64,000 nucleotides of DNA, taken from assembly GCA_947586255.1 (NCBI GenBank), contig CANPXP010000001.1:1-64000 (forward strand), in the 5' to 3' direction. Below, one piece after another: positions 34,977-43,909 of the stretch. Source of the DNA: an uncultured Lachnospiraceae bacterium. GTDB taxonomy: Bacteria > Bacillota > Clostridia > Lachnospirales > Lachnospiraceae. The position numbers were made by a program, and so were the translations under genes. The stretch's first letter is position 1; every line of letters starts with the position of its first letter. The notes beneath the pieces were generated by a model. That model did not search any database and was not told the DNA's origin. It saw only the letters and a program-made list of their open reading frames with translations.

Positions 34977-36818
34977 GTGCGGGATTTGACTGCAAAGACA
35001 CGGATGAGACGGTTGACTGCGTCGAGGGGTTTTCTGTGGGTGACAAATTATTGGTTTTGTTTTCCGATCACAGGGTTCCTGCTCCTTGCAGCCTGCGTGT
35101 TTTTCGGCTATGGAGAGCGCAGCTATATCGCCGTGCACGACAACATGGACCTCTTTTTGGCGCAGTTCCAGATGCTGAAGAACACGGGAAGTTTCTGGAA
35201 ACACGGCGTGGAAATCCCCTTCCTGGGCGGCGTCACGAGAGACGACCTCCCCTCGGAACTGTCGCTGTACAGCGTGCTGTACATGATATTTCCGACTTAC
35301 ACGGCGTACATTCTGGGCATTCTGGGCAAGATTCTGATCGGTCTGTTCTCCTTCCGCCTGCTGGCGGGAGAGCTGCTTGCGGACAGATATTTGCGGTATC
35401 GGCCGCTTGTGTACATGACGGGCTTCGCCTACGGCGTTCTGTGGGTTTTTCCAGCGTTCGGGTTCGCCTTTGCGTCGATTCCGCTGTGCGTATATCTGCT
35501 GGTGAAGATATACAGAGGTGAGGAAAAACGATGGTATCTGTGGTATCCGGCGCTGTTTGCCTATCCGCTGGTGTCGTATTTCTCTTATCACGGCATCTTT
35601 ATTCTAGGCTATCTCGCGATTGCGGCGGTGGGGCTGTCCGTGCGGGACAGGAAGCCCGCGTGGCGGCTTGCGGTGGCGTTTGTCGTGCTGGCTCTTGGGT
35701 ATGCCGCGTGCGAATACCGGCTGTTTGGCCAGATGCTGTTCAGTGATGAGGTGACAATCCGTTCCACGATGGCCAATTCGAGCCTTTCGGCGGCGGAAAT
35801 TGTGCGGGAGGCCGTTACAGTCTGGCGGGAGGGTATCTTCCACGCGGACAGCGTGCACGAAAAAGTGGTGCTTCCGATCTGCGCGTTGTACTTTCTGATA
35901 CGCAACGGCATGTATTTGCTGCGGCGGCAGCCGCGCGAGATCTTTCGGGATCCGTTTAACCTGGTCATGCTGTTTATCGTGTTCAACTGCGCGGTGTACG
36001 GCCTGTATGACTGCGAACCCGTCCGGTCGCTTGTGGAGACGCTGGTGCCGCCCCTGAAGGGCTGGCAGTTCAACAGGACGGTTTTCTTCAATCCGTTCCT
36101 CTGGTACGCCGCGTTTTTTCTTGTGCTGGCGAAGCTGTATGACAGAGGAATCTGGCCGATGTGGGCGGCGAACGCTGTGGTGTGCGCGGCCGTTCTCGTC
36201 GTCATCCTGACGCCGAACCGGTACAACGATCTGTACGCTACGTGCCGCAACAGGGCGTACGAGTATTTTCACGGCGCCGAGGTGGACGAGCTGGACTATG
36301 AACAGTTCTACGCGCAGGAGCTTTTTGACAGAATCAAGAGTGACATTGGCTATGCGGGCGAGTGGTCTGTGGCTTACGGGCTGCACCCGGCGGTGCTGGA
36401 ATACAACGGAATCGCTACGCTGGACGGCTACCTGGGCTTCTATCCGCAGACTTACAAGGAAGATTTCCGCAGGATTATCGCGCCGGCGCTTGAACGGGTG
36501 GAGGCGTCGCGCGTCTATTACGATGATTGGGGCGCGAGGGCTTATCTGTACTCGGGTACGGATCTGAGTATTGTGAGCGCGACGAAGACCGTGTACGCCA
36601 CAGACAGGGACATCTATATTGACACGACGGCGTTTCGAGAGCTGGGCGGGAGATATCTCTTCTCGCGGATAGAGCTTGCGAACGCCGAAGAGACCGGACT
36701 TGCGCTGTGTGGAAGCTATACGGCGCTGGACGGGAGCATGACGGTCTACGTATATCGCGCGCAGACAGGGGATACTGTGAAAACAGATATGATTTCCGCT
36801 GCCGAAGACAAAAAGTGA
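34977..36818 (+). CDS. Polytopic membrane protein (DUF6044-like)
   Basis: A 613-residue protein with about eleven helices and a soluble extracytoplasmic C-terminal part from about residue 425. The first external loop, YIAVHDNMDLFLAQFQMLKNTGSF, followed by FLGGVTRDDLPSE, matches what I recall of the DUF6044 family. The GTG start at 34977 is supported by AAGGAG six bases upstream; the three bases after the gtrA stop leave no room for another. The acidic first loop and the GtrA neighbour suggest a GT-C-type transferase that uses a lipid-linked sugar outside the cell. Confidence 0.6.
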   Translation: MRDLTAKTRMRRLTASRGFLWVTNYWFCFPITGFLLLAACVFFGYGERSYIAVHDNMDLFLAQFQMLKNTGSFWKHGVEIPFLGGVTRDDLPSELSLYSVLYMIFPTYTAYILGILGKILIGLFSFRLLAGELLADRYLRYRPLVYMTGFAYGVLWVFPAFGFAFASIPLCVYLLVKIYRGEEKRWYLWYPALFAYPLVSYFSYHGIFILGYLAIAAVGLSVRDRKPAWRLAVAFVVLALGYAACEYRLFGQMLFSDEVTIRSTMANSSLSAAEIVREAVTVWREGIFHADSVHEKVVLPICALYFLIRNGMYLLRRQPREIFRDPFNLVMLFIVFNCAVYGLYDCEPVRSLVETLVPPLKGWQFNRTVFFNPFLWYAAFFLVLAKLYDRGIWPMWAANAVVCAAVLVVILTPNRYNDLYATCRNRAYEYFHGAEVDELDYEQFYAQELFDRIKSDIGYAGEWSVAYGLHPAVLEYNGIATLDGYLGFYPQTYKEDFRRIIAPALERVEASRVYYDDWGARAYLYSGTDLSIVSATKTVYATDRDIYIDTTAFRELGGRYLFSRIELANAEETGLALCGSYTALDGSMTVYVYRAQTGDTVKTDMISAAEDKK

Positions 36819-36866
36819 CAGATGTGTCATATAAGTATATGGAAATGAAATAAAAGGAGAGAAATT

Positions 36867-37847
36867 ATGCCGGTCAGGGTACACAATTTTGGAGGCGTGC
36901 TGGGCTGGAACGCCAGAAAATATTTGCCGAGATTGTCTAGCGCGAGTTATCTGTATCTGCATTTTATCATGCGGAGAAGATTGCAGAAAAAATATATTGA
37001 CTATTTCTTTGCGCAGAAGGAGCCGCCGCATCCGCTGGTTGTCAATCTCGAGACGGTGAACCGCTGCAACAGTACCTGTGAGTTTTGTACGGCCAATATT
37101 CACGCGGAAAAACGGCCTTATAGGAAGATGGAGGACGATCTGTACTACTCTGTCATCGATCAGCTGCGGACGTGGAACTACAGAGGGCATCTGACGCTGT
37201 ACGGCAACAATGAGCCCTGGCTGGACAAGCGGATCGTGGAGTTCCACCGATATGCGAGAAGGCAGCTGCCCGGCGCTTTTATTTTCATGTCCACCAACGG
37301 GCTGCTCTTGGATATCGACAAGGTGAAAGCGATCGTGCCCTATGTGAATCAGCTGATTATCAACAATTACTGCCTGGACATGAAGATGCATGACAATGTC
37401 CGGCAGATTTACGATTATGTCAGGGCGCATCCGGATGAATTTAAAGATGTGGATGTCCTCATTCAGATCCGCTATTTGAAGGAAGTGCTCACAAACAGGG
37501 CGGGCAGCGCGCCGAATAAACAGAGCAAGGGGAAAGTGATCCGGGAGACATGCCTGATGCCCTACACAGATATGTGGATCATGCCGAACGGCAAGATGGG
37601 GATTTGCTGCTGCGATAATTTCGAGACCACCGATCTGGCCGATCTGCATGAAGTGTCTGTCCGGGATGGCTGGAACAGCGCCCCCTATCGGGAGCTTCGC
37701 CAGGCCGTCCGGGAGGGCAGGCAGAACTATCCGTTCTGCCGATACTGTGATTTTATCGATGCGGGACTTCGCATGGACGCGGTGAACGATGTGCTGAAGC
37801 ATCATGAAAAACTGCACGGGGCAAGGCAGTCCGTCTTCAAAAAATAG
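36867..37847 (+). CDS. Radical SAM/SPASM domain protein
   Basis: A 326-residue enzyme with the cluster motif NRCNSTCEFC (CxxxCxxC, about residues 67-74) and a SPASM-like C-terminal region. That region contains CLMPYTDMWIMPNGKMGICCCDNF and FCRYCDF. SPASM enzymes carry auxiliary iron-sulfur clusters and modify peptides, tRNA-like substrates or sugars. No small precursor peptide is visible next to it. The genes around it are a membrane protein and an SGNH lipoprotein, so a sugar or glycan substrate is possible. The start has a strong AAAAGGAGAG site. Confidence 0.85.
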   Translation: MPVRVHNFGGVLGWNARKYLPRLSSASYLYLHFIMRRRLQKKYIDYFFAQKEPPHPLVVNLETVNRCNSTCEFCTANIHAEKRPYRKMEDDLYYSVIDQLRTWNYRGHLTLYGNNEPWLDKRIVEFHRYARRQLPGAFIFMSTNGLLLDIDKVKAIVPYVNQLIINNYCLDMKMHDNVRQIYDYVRAHPDEFKDVDVLIQIRYLKEVLTNRAGSAPNKQSKGKVIRETCLMPYTDMWIMPNGKMGICCCDNFETTDLADLHEVSVRDGWNSAPYRELRQAVREGRQNYPFCRYCDFIDAGLRMDAVNDVLKHHEKLHGARQSVFKK

Positions 37848-37874
37848 AAGCAAAGGATAAAGGGTGGGGAAACA

Positions 37875-38870
37875 TTGAAAAGAAAAAGATTTCTGGGGAT
37901 ACTGGCGGGCGCCGGGCTGACGGCGTGCCTGATCGGCTGCGGCGCCGGCGGCGGAACGGACAATGTGGCTGTGGACAGTACTGACAGCGCTGTAGCGGAC
38001 GGAGCCTCGGCAGACAAGACTGCTGCGGTAGGCGGCGGTAATGCGGCGGACGACACATTGCCGGTGAAAGAAGAAAACGGCGAAGCGGCGGCGGAGAATG
38101 CCGTGGTTGCGGATGAGACGGAGAAGATAAATCTGCAGGGGATGGGCATGTCCATTGTGGGTGACAGCCTTTCGGCCTACGATGGTTTCATTCCCAACGG
38201 CTTTAACGTGTTTTATCCCTTCAGCGGAGAACTTACGGATGTATCGCAGACGTGGTGGCGGATGCTGTTGGACGAGACGGGTATGGAACTGTGCGCCAAC
38301 AATTCCAGCGCGGGCAGCACATGCGCGGGCGATTCCATGGCGGAGGATATCCAGTGCGGGTGCAGCAGCTTCCGGCTCTCCTTTACGGCCGGCAAACAGG
38401 GCAAAATGCCGGACATCATCATTGTCTATATGGGAACCAACGATCTGCTCGACGGTATTCCGGTGGGAGATAACGACGGTACGGGGCTGGTGGAGGAAGG
38501 GCCGATTGACAATTTCAGCGATGCTTACTGCATGATGTTAGATAAGCTGGAGAGTGAGTATCCGATTGCGGAAATTTACTGCTGTACGCTTGCGCAGGTC
38601 GGCGACTGGGGAGAGGAACAGCCATTTGTCACGTTTGAGAACAATCTTGGACTGACGGCGGGAGAGTATTCGGAGCGGATCCGGCAGATCGCCGAAAAAA
38701 GAGGTATGCATGTGATCGATCTGTATGACTGTGGCATCGAGATTGATAACCTGCCAGATATGACGTCGGACGGCGTACACCTGACGCCGGAAGGCATGAA
38801 GTGTGTGGAGAACGCAATATTGAAAGCCCTGACCGAACCTGCGGACGGCAGCGCGGCGGCCCGCCCGTAG
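37875..38870 (+). CDS. SGNH/GDSL hydrolase lipoprotein
   Basis: A 331-residue protein with a lipoprotein signal (MKRKRFLGILAG to LIGCG, Cys about residue 22). A low-complexity Ala/Asp/Glu linker of about 65 residues follows, then an SGNH domain. The catalytic blocks are SIVGDSLSAYDGF, YMGTNDLLDG and SDGVHLTPEG. It would be anchored on the outer face of the membrane and act on O-acyl esters of surface glycans. The start codon is TTG at 37875 with GGGTGGGG just upstream. It follows the radical SAM gene by 27 bases. Confidence 0.87.
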   Translation: MKRKRFLGILAGAGLTACLIGCGAGGGTDNVAVDSTDSAVADGASADKTAAVGGGNAADDTLPVKEENGEAAAENAVVADETEKINLQGMGMSIVGDSLSAYDGFIPNGFNVFYPFSGELTDVSQTWWRMLLDETGMELCANNSSAGSTCAGDSMAEDIQCGCSSFRLSFTAGKQGKMPDIIIVYMGTNDLLDGIPVGDNDGTGLVEEGPIDNFSDAYCMMLDKLESEYPIAEIYCCTLAQVGDWGEEQPFVTFENNLGLTAGEYSERIRQIAEKRGMHVIDLYDCGIEIDNLPDMTSDGVHLTPEGMKCVENAILKALTEPADGSAAARP

Positions 38871-38881
38871 ATCCGGCTTTT

Positions 38882-40438
38882 TCAGGCACGTGTCTCGTGA
38901 TATTCCTTCTCCGTGTTGACGTTCCAGATATTGTCCTTGCTGCTGACGCCGTTCACGATGTTCTTTACCGTCTCGAAGGAAGTCATCATGGAGTGGTCAA
39001 TGTTATTGTAGCGGTGCTGGCCGTTGCGCCCCACACAGTACAGGTTGTCAATGCTCTTTAGGTAATCCACCAGCGTGTCGATCTCACTGTAAGTGTCAAA
39101 GTAGGCGGGATAGGCTTTCTTTACGGATTCCGCATGCGTGTCGAGCACATCTGCCGCGCTGTCAATCAGCCCCATTTTGATCATTTCCGAGATGCCGAAG
39201 GAGGAAAATTTGTCTTCCGGCATATTCCAGAGTTCGTCTCCCTCGCTGCAGAAATATTCCAGGCCGACCCACACCGTATGTTCCAGATCCTTCACCATGT
39301 AGGGCGACCAGTTATTGTAGATCTGAAAGCGGCCGACCTGCACCGTGCGGTCATGGACATAGATCCAGTTGTCCGGCACAATGTTGCCGATGGTTTTGAT
39401 CTTCGTCTTATTGGGCAGATTCAGCCTGCGGATCAGAACGCCGAGGGTCCTGTAATCGCGGTAGGGGAGACCGGCGGCAATTTTCGCTTCGCGCGCCGGC
39501 ACATCGTTCATGCCTCCCACCAGATCCTTCAGGGGCATGGAGGAGATAAAGATGTCTCCTTCCACGGTGGTGGCTTGTCCCTGGCTTTCATATGTGAGCG
39601 AGGTGATGTGATTCTGCGCATCCTTGTGCAGATTTGTCACTCTGCAGCCGCACAGAATCGTGCCGCCTGACTTCCGGATTTCCTCTGCGGTTACTTCCCA
39701 GAGCTGGCCGGGGCCAAGCTTCGGATAGCTGAAGGACTCGATCAGGGAAGTTTCCACATGGCGATTTTTCCTGTTCGGCAGCAGCTTGCCGAACATGTCC
39801 TTGATGATGGCAAAGACAGAGAGCCCTTTGGCACGCTGGGCGCCCCAGCTGGGATCGATCTCGCGGGGATGCCTGCCCCACAGATTTTCCGTGTATCGCT
39901 CGAAGAACATGGAGTATAATTTTTTGCCGAAGCGGTTGATATAGAAGTCCTCCAGCGATTTTTCCTCGCGCTTGTGGACTACGGAGGCAAGATAGCTGAA
40001 CACCGCGACGATATCTGTAACCAGCCCCATATTGGCGAAGGTTTCCCATTTCAGGCTGATGGGATAGTCAAAGAATTTCTGATCATAGTAGATGCGGGAG
40101 ACGCGGTTCCGCTTCAGCATGACGCGGTCTTCCCGCTCGGGATCCGGACCGCCCGCGGCAAGTTCGACGTCCCTGGCAAGTTTGATGTCGTCGTAGGCGG
40201 GAGCGCCCTGAAGCGGCAGCATACGGTTCCACCACTCGTTCACCTCGGGTACCTTGGAGAAGAAACGGTGTCCGCCCATATCCATGCGGTTGCCCTTGTA
40301 ATTGACGGTTTTGGAGATGCCTCCCATTGACTCGCTCTCTTCCAGAACGACGACCTCGTAGTCTCCGCTCTGTCTCAACAGCTCATATGCGGCGGTCAGG
40401 CCCGCGGGGCCGGCGCCGATCACATATACTTTTTTCAT
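38882..40438 (-). CDS. NAD(P)/FAD-dependent oxidoreductase (UDP-galactopyranose-mutase-like fold)
   Basis: A 518-residue flavoprotein. The dinucleotide fold [18 protein letters not shown] is followed by [17 protein letters not shown] and GGHRFFSK. The motif [12 protein letters not shown] and the size match the amine-oxidase/protoporphyrinogen-oxidase-like enzymes found in polysaccharide loci. These are distantly related to UDP-galactopyranose mutase. ATG 40438 is preferred because AGGTG precedes it and the predicted transcript starts near 40470. The tracked ATG at 40462 would have an eight-base leader. It stands alone on the minus strand. The substrate, probably a sugar nucleotide, is unknown. 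Confidence 0.8.
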   Translation of the reverse strand: MKKVYVIGAGPAGLTAAYELLRQSGDYEVVVLEESESMGGISKTVNYKGNRMDMGGHRFFSKVPEVNEWWNRMLPLQGAPAYDDIKLARDVELAAGGPDPEREDRVMLKRNRVSRIYYDQKFFDYPISLKWETFANMGLVTDIVAVFSYLASVVHKREEKSLEDFYINRFGKKLYSMFFERYTENLWGRHPREIDPSWGAQRAKGLSVFAIIKDMFGKLLPNRKNRHVETSLIESFSYPKLGPGQLWEVTAEEIRKSGGTILCGCRVTNLHKDAQNHITSLTYESQGQATTVEGDIFISSMPLKDLVGGMNDVPAREAKIAAGLPYRDYRTLGVLIRRLNLPNKTKIKTIGNIVPDNWIYVHDRTVQVGRFQIYNNWSPYMVKDLEHTVWVGLEYFCSEGDELWNMPEDKFSSFGISEMIKMGLIDSAADVLDTHAESVKKAYPAYFDTYSEIDTLVDYLKSIDNLYCVGRNGQHRYNNIDHSMMTSFETVKNIVNGVSSKDNIWNVNTEKEYHETRA

Positions 40439-40476
40439 ATGCACCTCATTCTGTTTTGTCATGTTTATTCTTTTCT

Positions 40477-40506
40477 ATTATACCCATTTCGAAACATATC
40501 GGTCAA
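40477..40506 (-). promoter_or_regulatory. Sigma-A type promoter for the FAD oxidoreductase
   Basis: On the minus strand, TTGACC (40506-40501) and a perfect TATAAT (40482-40477) are separated by 18 bases. It overlaps the stop codon of the next minus-strand gene upstream. Confidence 0.7.
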
Positions 40507-41852
40507 GCGGCAGTGTGGGATGCGGCTTCCCGGAGAGCCTGTCTTTGTATGCAGCGAATAATATCCTCCAATATGAGAGCGCATCCGAAGTACAAAAACG
40601 GAAGAATATATACTGACAAGCGGGCGAATGCGTTATACGAACCGAGAAATACGGAGGCCTCGATCACGGTTATGGCGCCCCAGACGCCGAGATAGAAATA
40701 GGGACAGCGCTTTGTTCGAATCCATTGATAAAGAGTCAGGAAAAGGCAGAGAGCCATCATGTAAAAGCCGCTTCCGACGGTAAAGACGGGCAGATCTCTC
40801 TGCATAAAAAGGAGAATTTTAAACAGGGGATTAGGCGCGTACTGCAGGATATCGGGGAATATAATACGGGAGTACGGTTTTGACCAATATGTGCTGATAT
40901 TGCCATATTGATAGCGCAGATAGGCCATTGGATCCGTCCTGAGGCAGTAGGAAGTGAATTCGCTTACGTTGATATTCTGTTCCCTGAGATTTGCGCCGAA
41001 GAGCTCCATGACAGGAGTGGTGGTAGCCCAGCCGCGACCGTCGTCTCCGGCGGCGAGGCAGTCGTTAAATACCCGCGTTATTTCTGAAGTGAGCTCCTCG
41101 TCGGGATAATTCAGATAGCAGCCCGTCAGGAGACATGGAACCAGGGAGTGTCTGGGTCCGAGATTCGTCAGGTTGAACGTGCCGGACCATACCCAGTTGT
41201 TATAGGAATATCCCGCGTAGATCAAAATCACTGCGCCGAGTACGGCGGAGAGTTTGCCGATCATGCGGCGGAGGCTTTTTTCCGTAAAAAACTGCAGCAC
41301 AAGAAGGACAAGACAGAGGCCCGAATATACGGCGAGAGTGGGTTTGACGCCGGCGGCGATCAGCGACAGGAGAATAGCGGCCGTTCCGTTTTTGAAGGAA
41401 GGGGACTTTACATACTTTACGATAGCGTACAAAAAGAATACGGTGACGGATATGGAAAGGGATTCCGACCAGATGGCGATATTCCAATTCATGATGCAGC
41501 TGTTGCAGCCATAGAGCACCGCTATGATATCGGAGAGCAGAAGATTGTCTGTCGCCAGGCGAAGCGTTTTATACAGAATGAATACGGAAAGCGCCGAGAT
41601 AAGGATCTGGACACAGGCGGTGAAGAAAAGATACCGGGACTCACCGAATAATATTCTGCAGATCCGGAGAACGAGCGGATAGAGAGGAACACGGGTTCCG
41701 CCGATGCCCTGCAAAGTGAAGGCGTAATCAATATAAGAAGAGGAATCGTCGCCGAGCACGCCGATCTCGGGGCAGCTGCAGTAGAAAGCTAATTGGACGA
41801 GAATAATGATGAGGGGGGGGGTGTAGCGAATGTATTTTTTAATGTGTTTCAC
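40503..41852 (-). CDS. Polytopic membrane protein, GT-C-like, with poly-C tract in codons 11-14
   Basis: A 449-residue protein with about ten helices. The first external loop has GDDSSSYIDYAFTLQG, the acidic motif expected of ArnT/GT39-like enzymes, and RVPLYPLVLRI follows as in that family. It would transfer a sugar from a lipid carrier outside the cell. The fourth to fifth codon block after the start contains nine consecutive C on the coding strand (TPPL). A one-base slip there would close the frame within the first helix, so expression may be switchable. Composition is slightly more A+T-rich than the flanks. Confidence 0.65.
   Translation of the reverse strand: MKHIKKYIRYTPPLIIILVQLAFYCSCPEIGVLGDDSSSYIDYAFTLQGIGGTRVPLYPLVLRICRILFGESRYLFFTACVQILISALSVFILYKTLRLATDNLLLSDIIAVLYGCNSCIMNWNIAIWSESLSISVTVFFLYAIVKYVKSPSFKNGTAAILLSLIAAGVKPTLAVYSGLCLVLLVLQFFTEKSLRRMIGKLSAVLGAVILIYAGYSYNNWVWSGTFNLTNLGPRHSLVPCLLTGCYLNYPDEELTSEITRVFNDCLAAGDDGRGWATTTPVMELFGANLREQNINVSEFTSYCLRTDPMAYLRYQYGNISTYWSKPYSRIIFPDILQYAPNPLFKILLFMQRDLPVFTVGSGFYMMALCLFLTLYQWIRTKRCPYFYLGVWGAITVIEASVFLGSYNAFARLSVYILPFLYFGCALILEDIIRCIQRQALREAASHTAA
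41813..41821 (+). repeat. Homopolymeric G9 tract inside a coding region
   Basis: Nine consecutive G on the plus strand read as nine C in the 5' coding region of the minus-strand membrane-protein gene (41852-40503). It is the longest G/C run I noticed in the window and a candidate slipped-strand contingency site. Confidence 0.85.
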
Positions 41853-41870
41853 CGAACATCTTCCTTCCTG

Positions 41871-41882
41871 GGATAATTATCC
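41871..41882. promoter_or_regulatory. 12-bp perfect palindrome upstream of divergent genes
   Basis: GGATAATTATCC is fully self-complementary. It lies 19 bases before the minus-strand ATG at 41852 and beside the plus-strand promoter at 41897-41925. It could be an operator for a dimeric regulator or part of the minus-strand -10 region. Confidence 0.35.
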
Positions 41883-41896
41883 ACAGTTTATCATAT

Positions 41897-41925
41897 TTGC
41901 GGGAAAATGTACAGTGTGTTATAAT
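41897..41925 (+). promoter_or_regulatory. Sigma-A type promoter
   Basis: TTGCGG (41897-41902) and a perfect TATAAT (41920-41925) are 17 bases apart, 42 bases before the ATG of the split membrane-protein gene at 41968. Confidence 0.7.
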
Positions 41926-41967
41926 GTGCCTTAGCAATGAGCGCGGGCCCGCAGCGAAGGAGTTTCC

Positions 41968-43131
41968 ATGATAAGTTTACTGTTCTGGCTGGTGGTTATA
42001 CCGTACTGTATCGGTCTGATCCCCACCCGTTTGATATCGGAGCATAAGAGAAATCCCGGGTTTACCATCCTGGCCGGCTATTTTGTCATGTGGGCGATCT
42101 TTGAGCTGGTGGCGGTCCCGGCGGTTCTCCTCGTGCAGTATCACAACTTCAGGACAGCCTCGGGCTGGTTCGCGGCTCTCAGTATTCTCTGCGCCGCGGC
42201 GGGGGCGGGTTCGGCGCTTGTGCCGCACATGCGCGCGGCAGGGCGGACAGGCGCAGAACAGGCGCGGCGGGGTATATGGCGCAGGGAAGCGATGTACGTG
42301 AGGAAGCGCGTCGCCGGGGTGCCGGAAGCTCTCCGCGCAATGCCGTGGGCGGAGCGGATCGAGTGGCTGCTTTTTCTGGGATTACTCGGATTTCAGCTCT
42401 ATAAGGCCGCGGCGTACGCTTCCTTCGACGGGGACGACGCTTACTATGTGGTGGAGTCGTTGCTCGCGCAGCAGGCGGACGTCATGTACCGTATTCTGCC
42501 TTATTCCGGCGGTCCTACGAAGCCGGACGTCAGGCATGCGCTGGCGGTCTTTCCGATGTGGGTCGCGTTCATAGCAGCGCGCAGCGGCATTCATGCGACG
42601 ATCGTGTCGCACTTGCTCCTGCCTTTCGTGCTGATTCCGCTGACATACCTTGTATATTATGAGATAGGCAGGCAGCTCTTTGGCCGCATGGAGACCGGCG
42701 GGGTGTTTTGCAGGGAAAATCTGCCAATCTTTATGATTCTCATGGCGATGTTTCAGATGTTCGGCAATGTTTCCATCTACACCAACGAGACATTTTTCCT
42801 GACCAGGACATGGCAGGGAAAATCGGTGGCGGGCAGTCTGGTGATCCCGGCGCTGTTTTGGATATTTCTGCAGATCTATGAGGGCGGAGAGCCGGGAAAC
42901 AGGGTCGGCGCAGGCGTGTGGATGCTCTTTGTCTGCGTCAATATGGCAGCGGGCATCTGCAGCTCGATCGCGGTTTTTCTGATCAGTATGCTGACTGCCG
43001 TGACGGCATTCTGCCTTGCGGTTGTCAGGAGAAGGCTTGGGATACTTCTGAAAATGGGGGCGGCATGTATTCCGAACGTGATTTATATGGCGGTTTATGT
43101 GGTGACGGCGTACAGCTATCTGTGGCGGTAG
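41968..43131 (+). pseudogene. N-terminal part of a membrane protein (DUF6077-like) split by an in-frame TAG
   Basis: This 387-codon frame encodes about nine helices and contains DGDDAYYVVESLLAQQADVMYRILPY and DVRHALAVFPMWVAFIA, which I associate with the DUF6077 membrane-protein family. It ends at a TAG (43129-43131). The same reading frame continues without interruption in the next entry, whose sequence supplies the remaining helices and the external C-terminal domain. Read through, the protein would be 645 residues, a normal size for such proteins. A single nonsense mutation, for instance from CAG, is the simplest explanation. A promoter at 41897-41925 and intact downstream genes suggest the transcript is still made. 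Confidence 0.75.
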
Positions 43132-43140
43132 GAGAAGTCT

Positions 43141-43905
43141 ATGTGGGGTATTTTTCTCGAGAGCGTGGTTATTTTTCAGAATTATATGGGCTTTCATGAG
43201 AACGGCTACCTGGCGGGGCTCTATCTCTTTGCGCTGCTGTACCTGTGGCTGACGGAGAAGGACAAGGGCAGACGGGCTGTTCTGGTCTATGCGCCGACGC
43301 TGCTTCTTGTCATGTTTTTCTGCCCACTGTTCCGCAAGGTTTTCGTGCGGCTGCTGGAGGACTCGGAGACATATTACAGGCTGCTGTGGCTTTTGCAGAT
43401 GAGTGTGGTGACCGCCTACGGGCTGATCAGGCTGTGCGGCAGACACCGCCGGATCGGGCTGGCGGTCATCTGTATCGCGATTGTCGCCTGCGGCAATTAT
43501 GTCTATGACAGTGAAAATATCACAAAGGCGGAGAACGCGTATCATCTTCCGCAGGTGGCCATCGACATTGTGGATCTGATCGAGCCGGAGGAGGGGCGCA
43601 TCACCGTGCTCGTGCCGGCGGATCTGATCTATTTCGTGCGGCAGTACAGCACGAATATAGAACTCCCGTACGGCCGTGAAATGCTGATTGCCCGGTGGGA
43701 TTACTACCATGCCATGTATGAGGCGATGGAGGAGGCCGATATGATCGAGGCGGCGTCTTTTACGGAGCTGGCGAGAGAGTACCCTTGCGCTTATATCGTG
43801 TTAAAAGAGGACCGGCAGATCGACGAGCCGCTGACGGATTACGGTTATGAGCTGTGCGATCGGGTGGGGGAATACCTGATCTATCGAGATACGCAGACGG
43901 AGTGA
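43141..43905 (+). pseudogene. C-terminal part of the split membrane protein
   Basis: A 254-codon frame in the same phase as 41968-43131, separated from it only by TAG GAG AAG TCT. It encodes about four helices and then a soluble domain of about 110 residues. The ATG at 43141 has AGGAG six bases upstream, and that site overlaps the TAG. Ribosomes ending the first half could therefore restart and make the second half as a separate chain. Whether the two chains can assemble into a working protein is unknown; the default reading is a gene disrupted by a nonsense codon. Confidence 0.72.
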
Positions 43906-43909
43906 GACT

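Noticed and set aside
35604-37853. A 749-codon minus-strand ORF opposite the DUF6044-like and radical SAM genes
   Set aside because: It has no membrane or domain pattern and a His/Arg-rich composition typical of antisense frames in this base composition.
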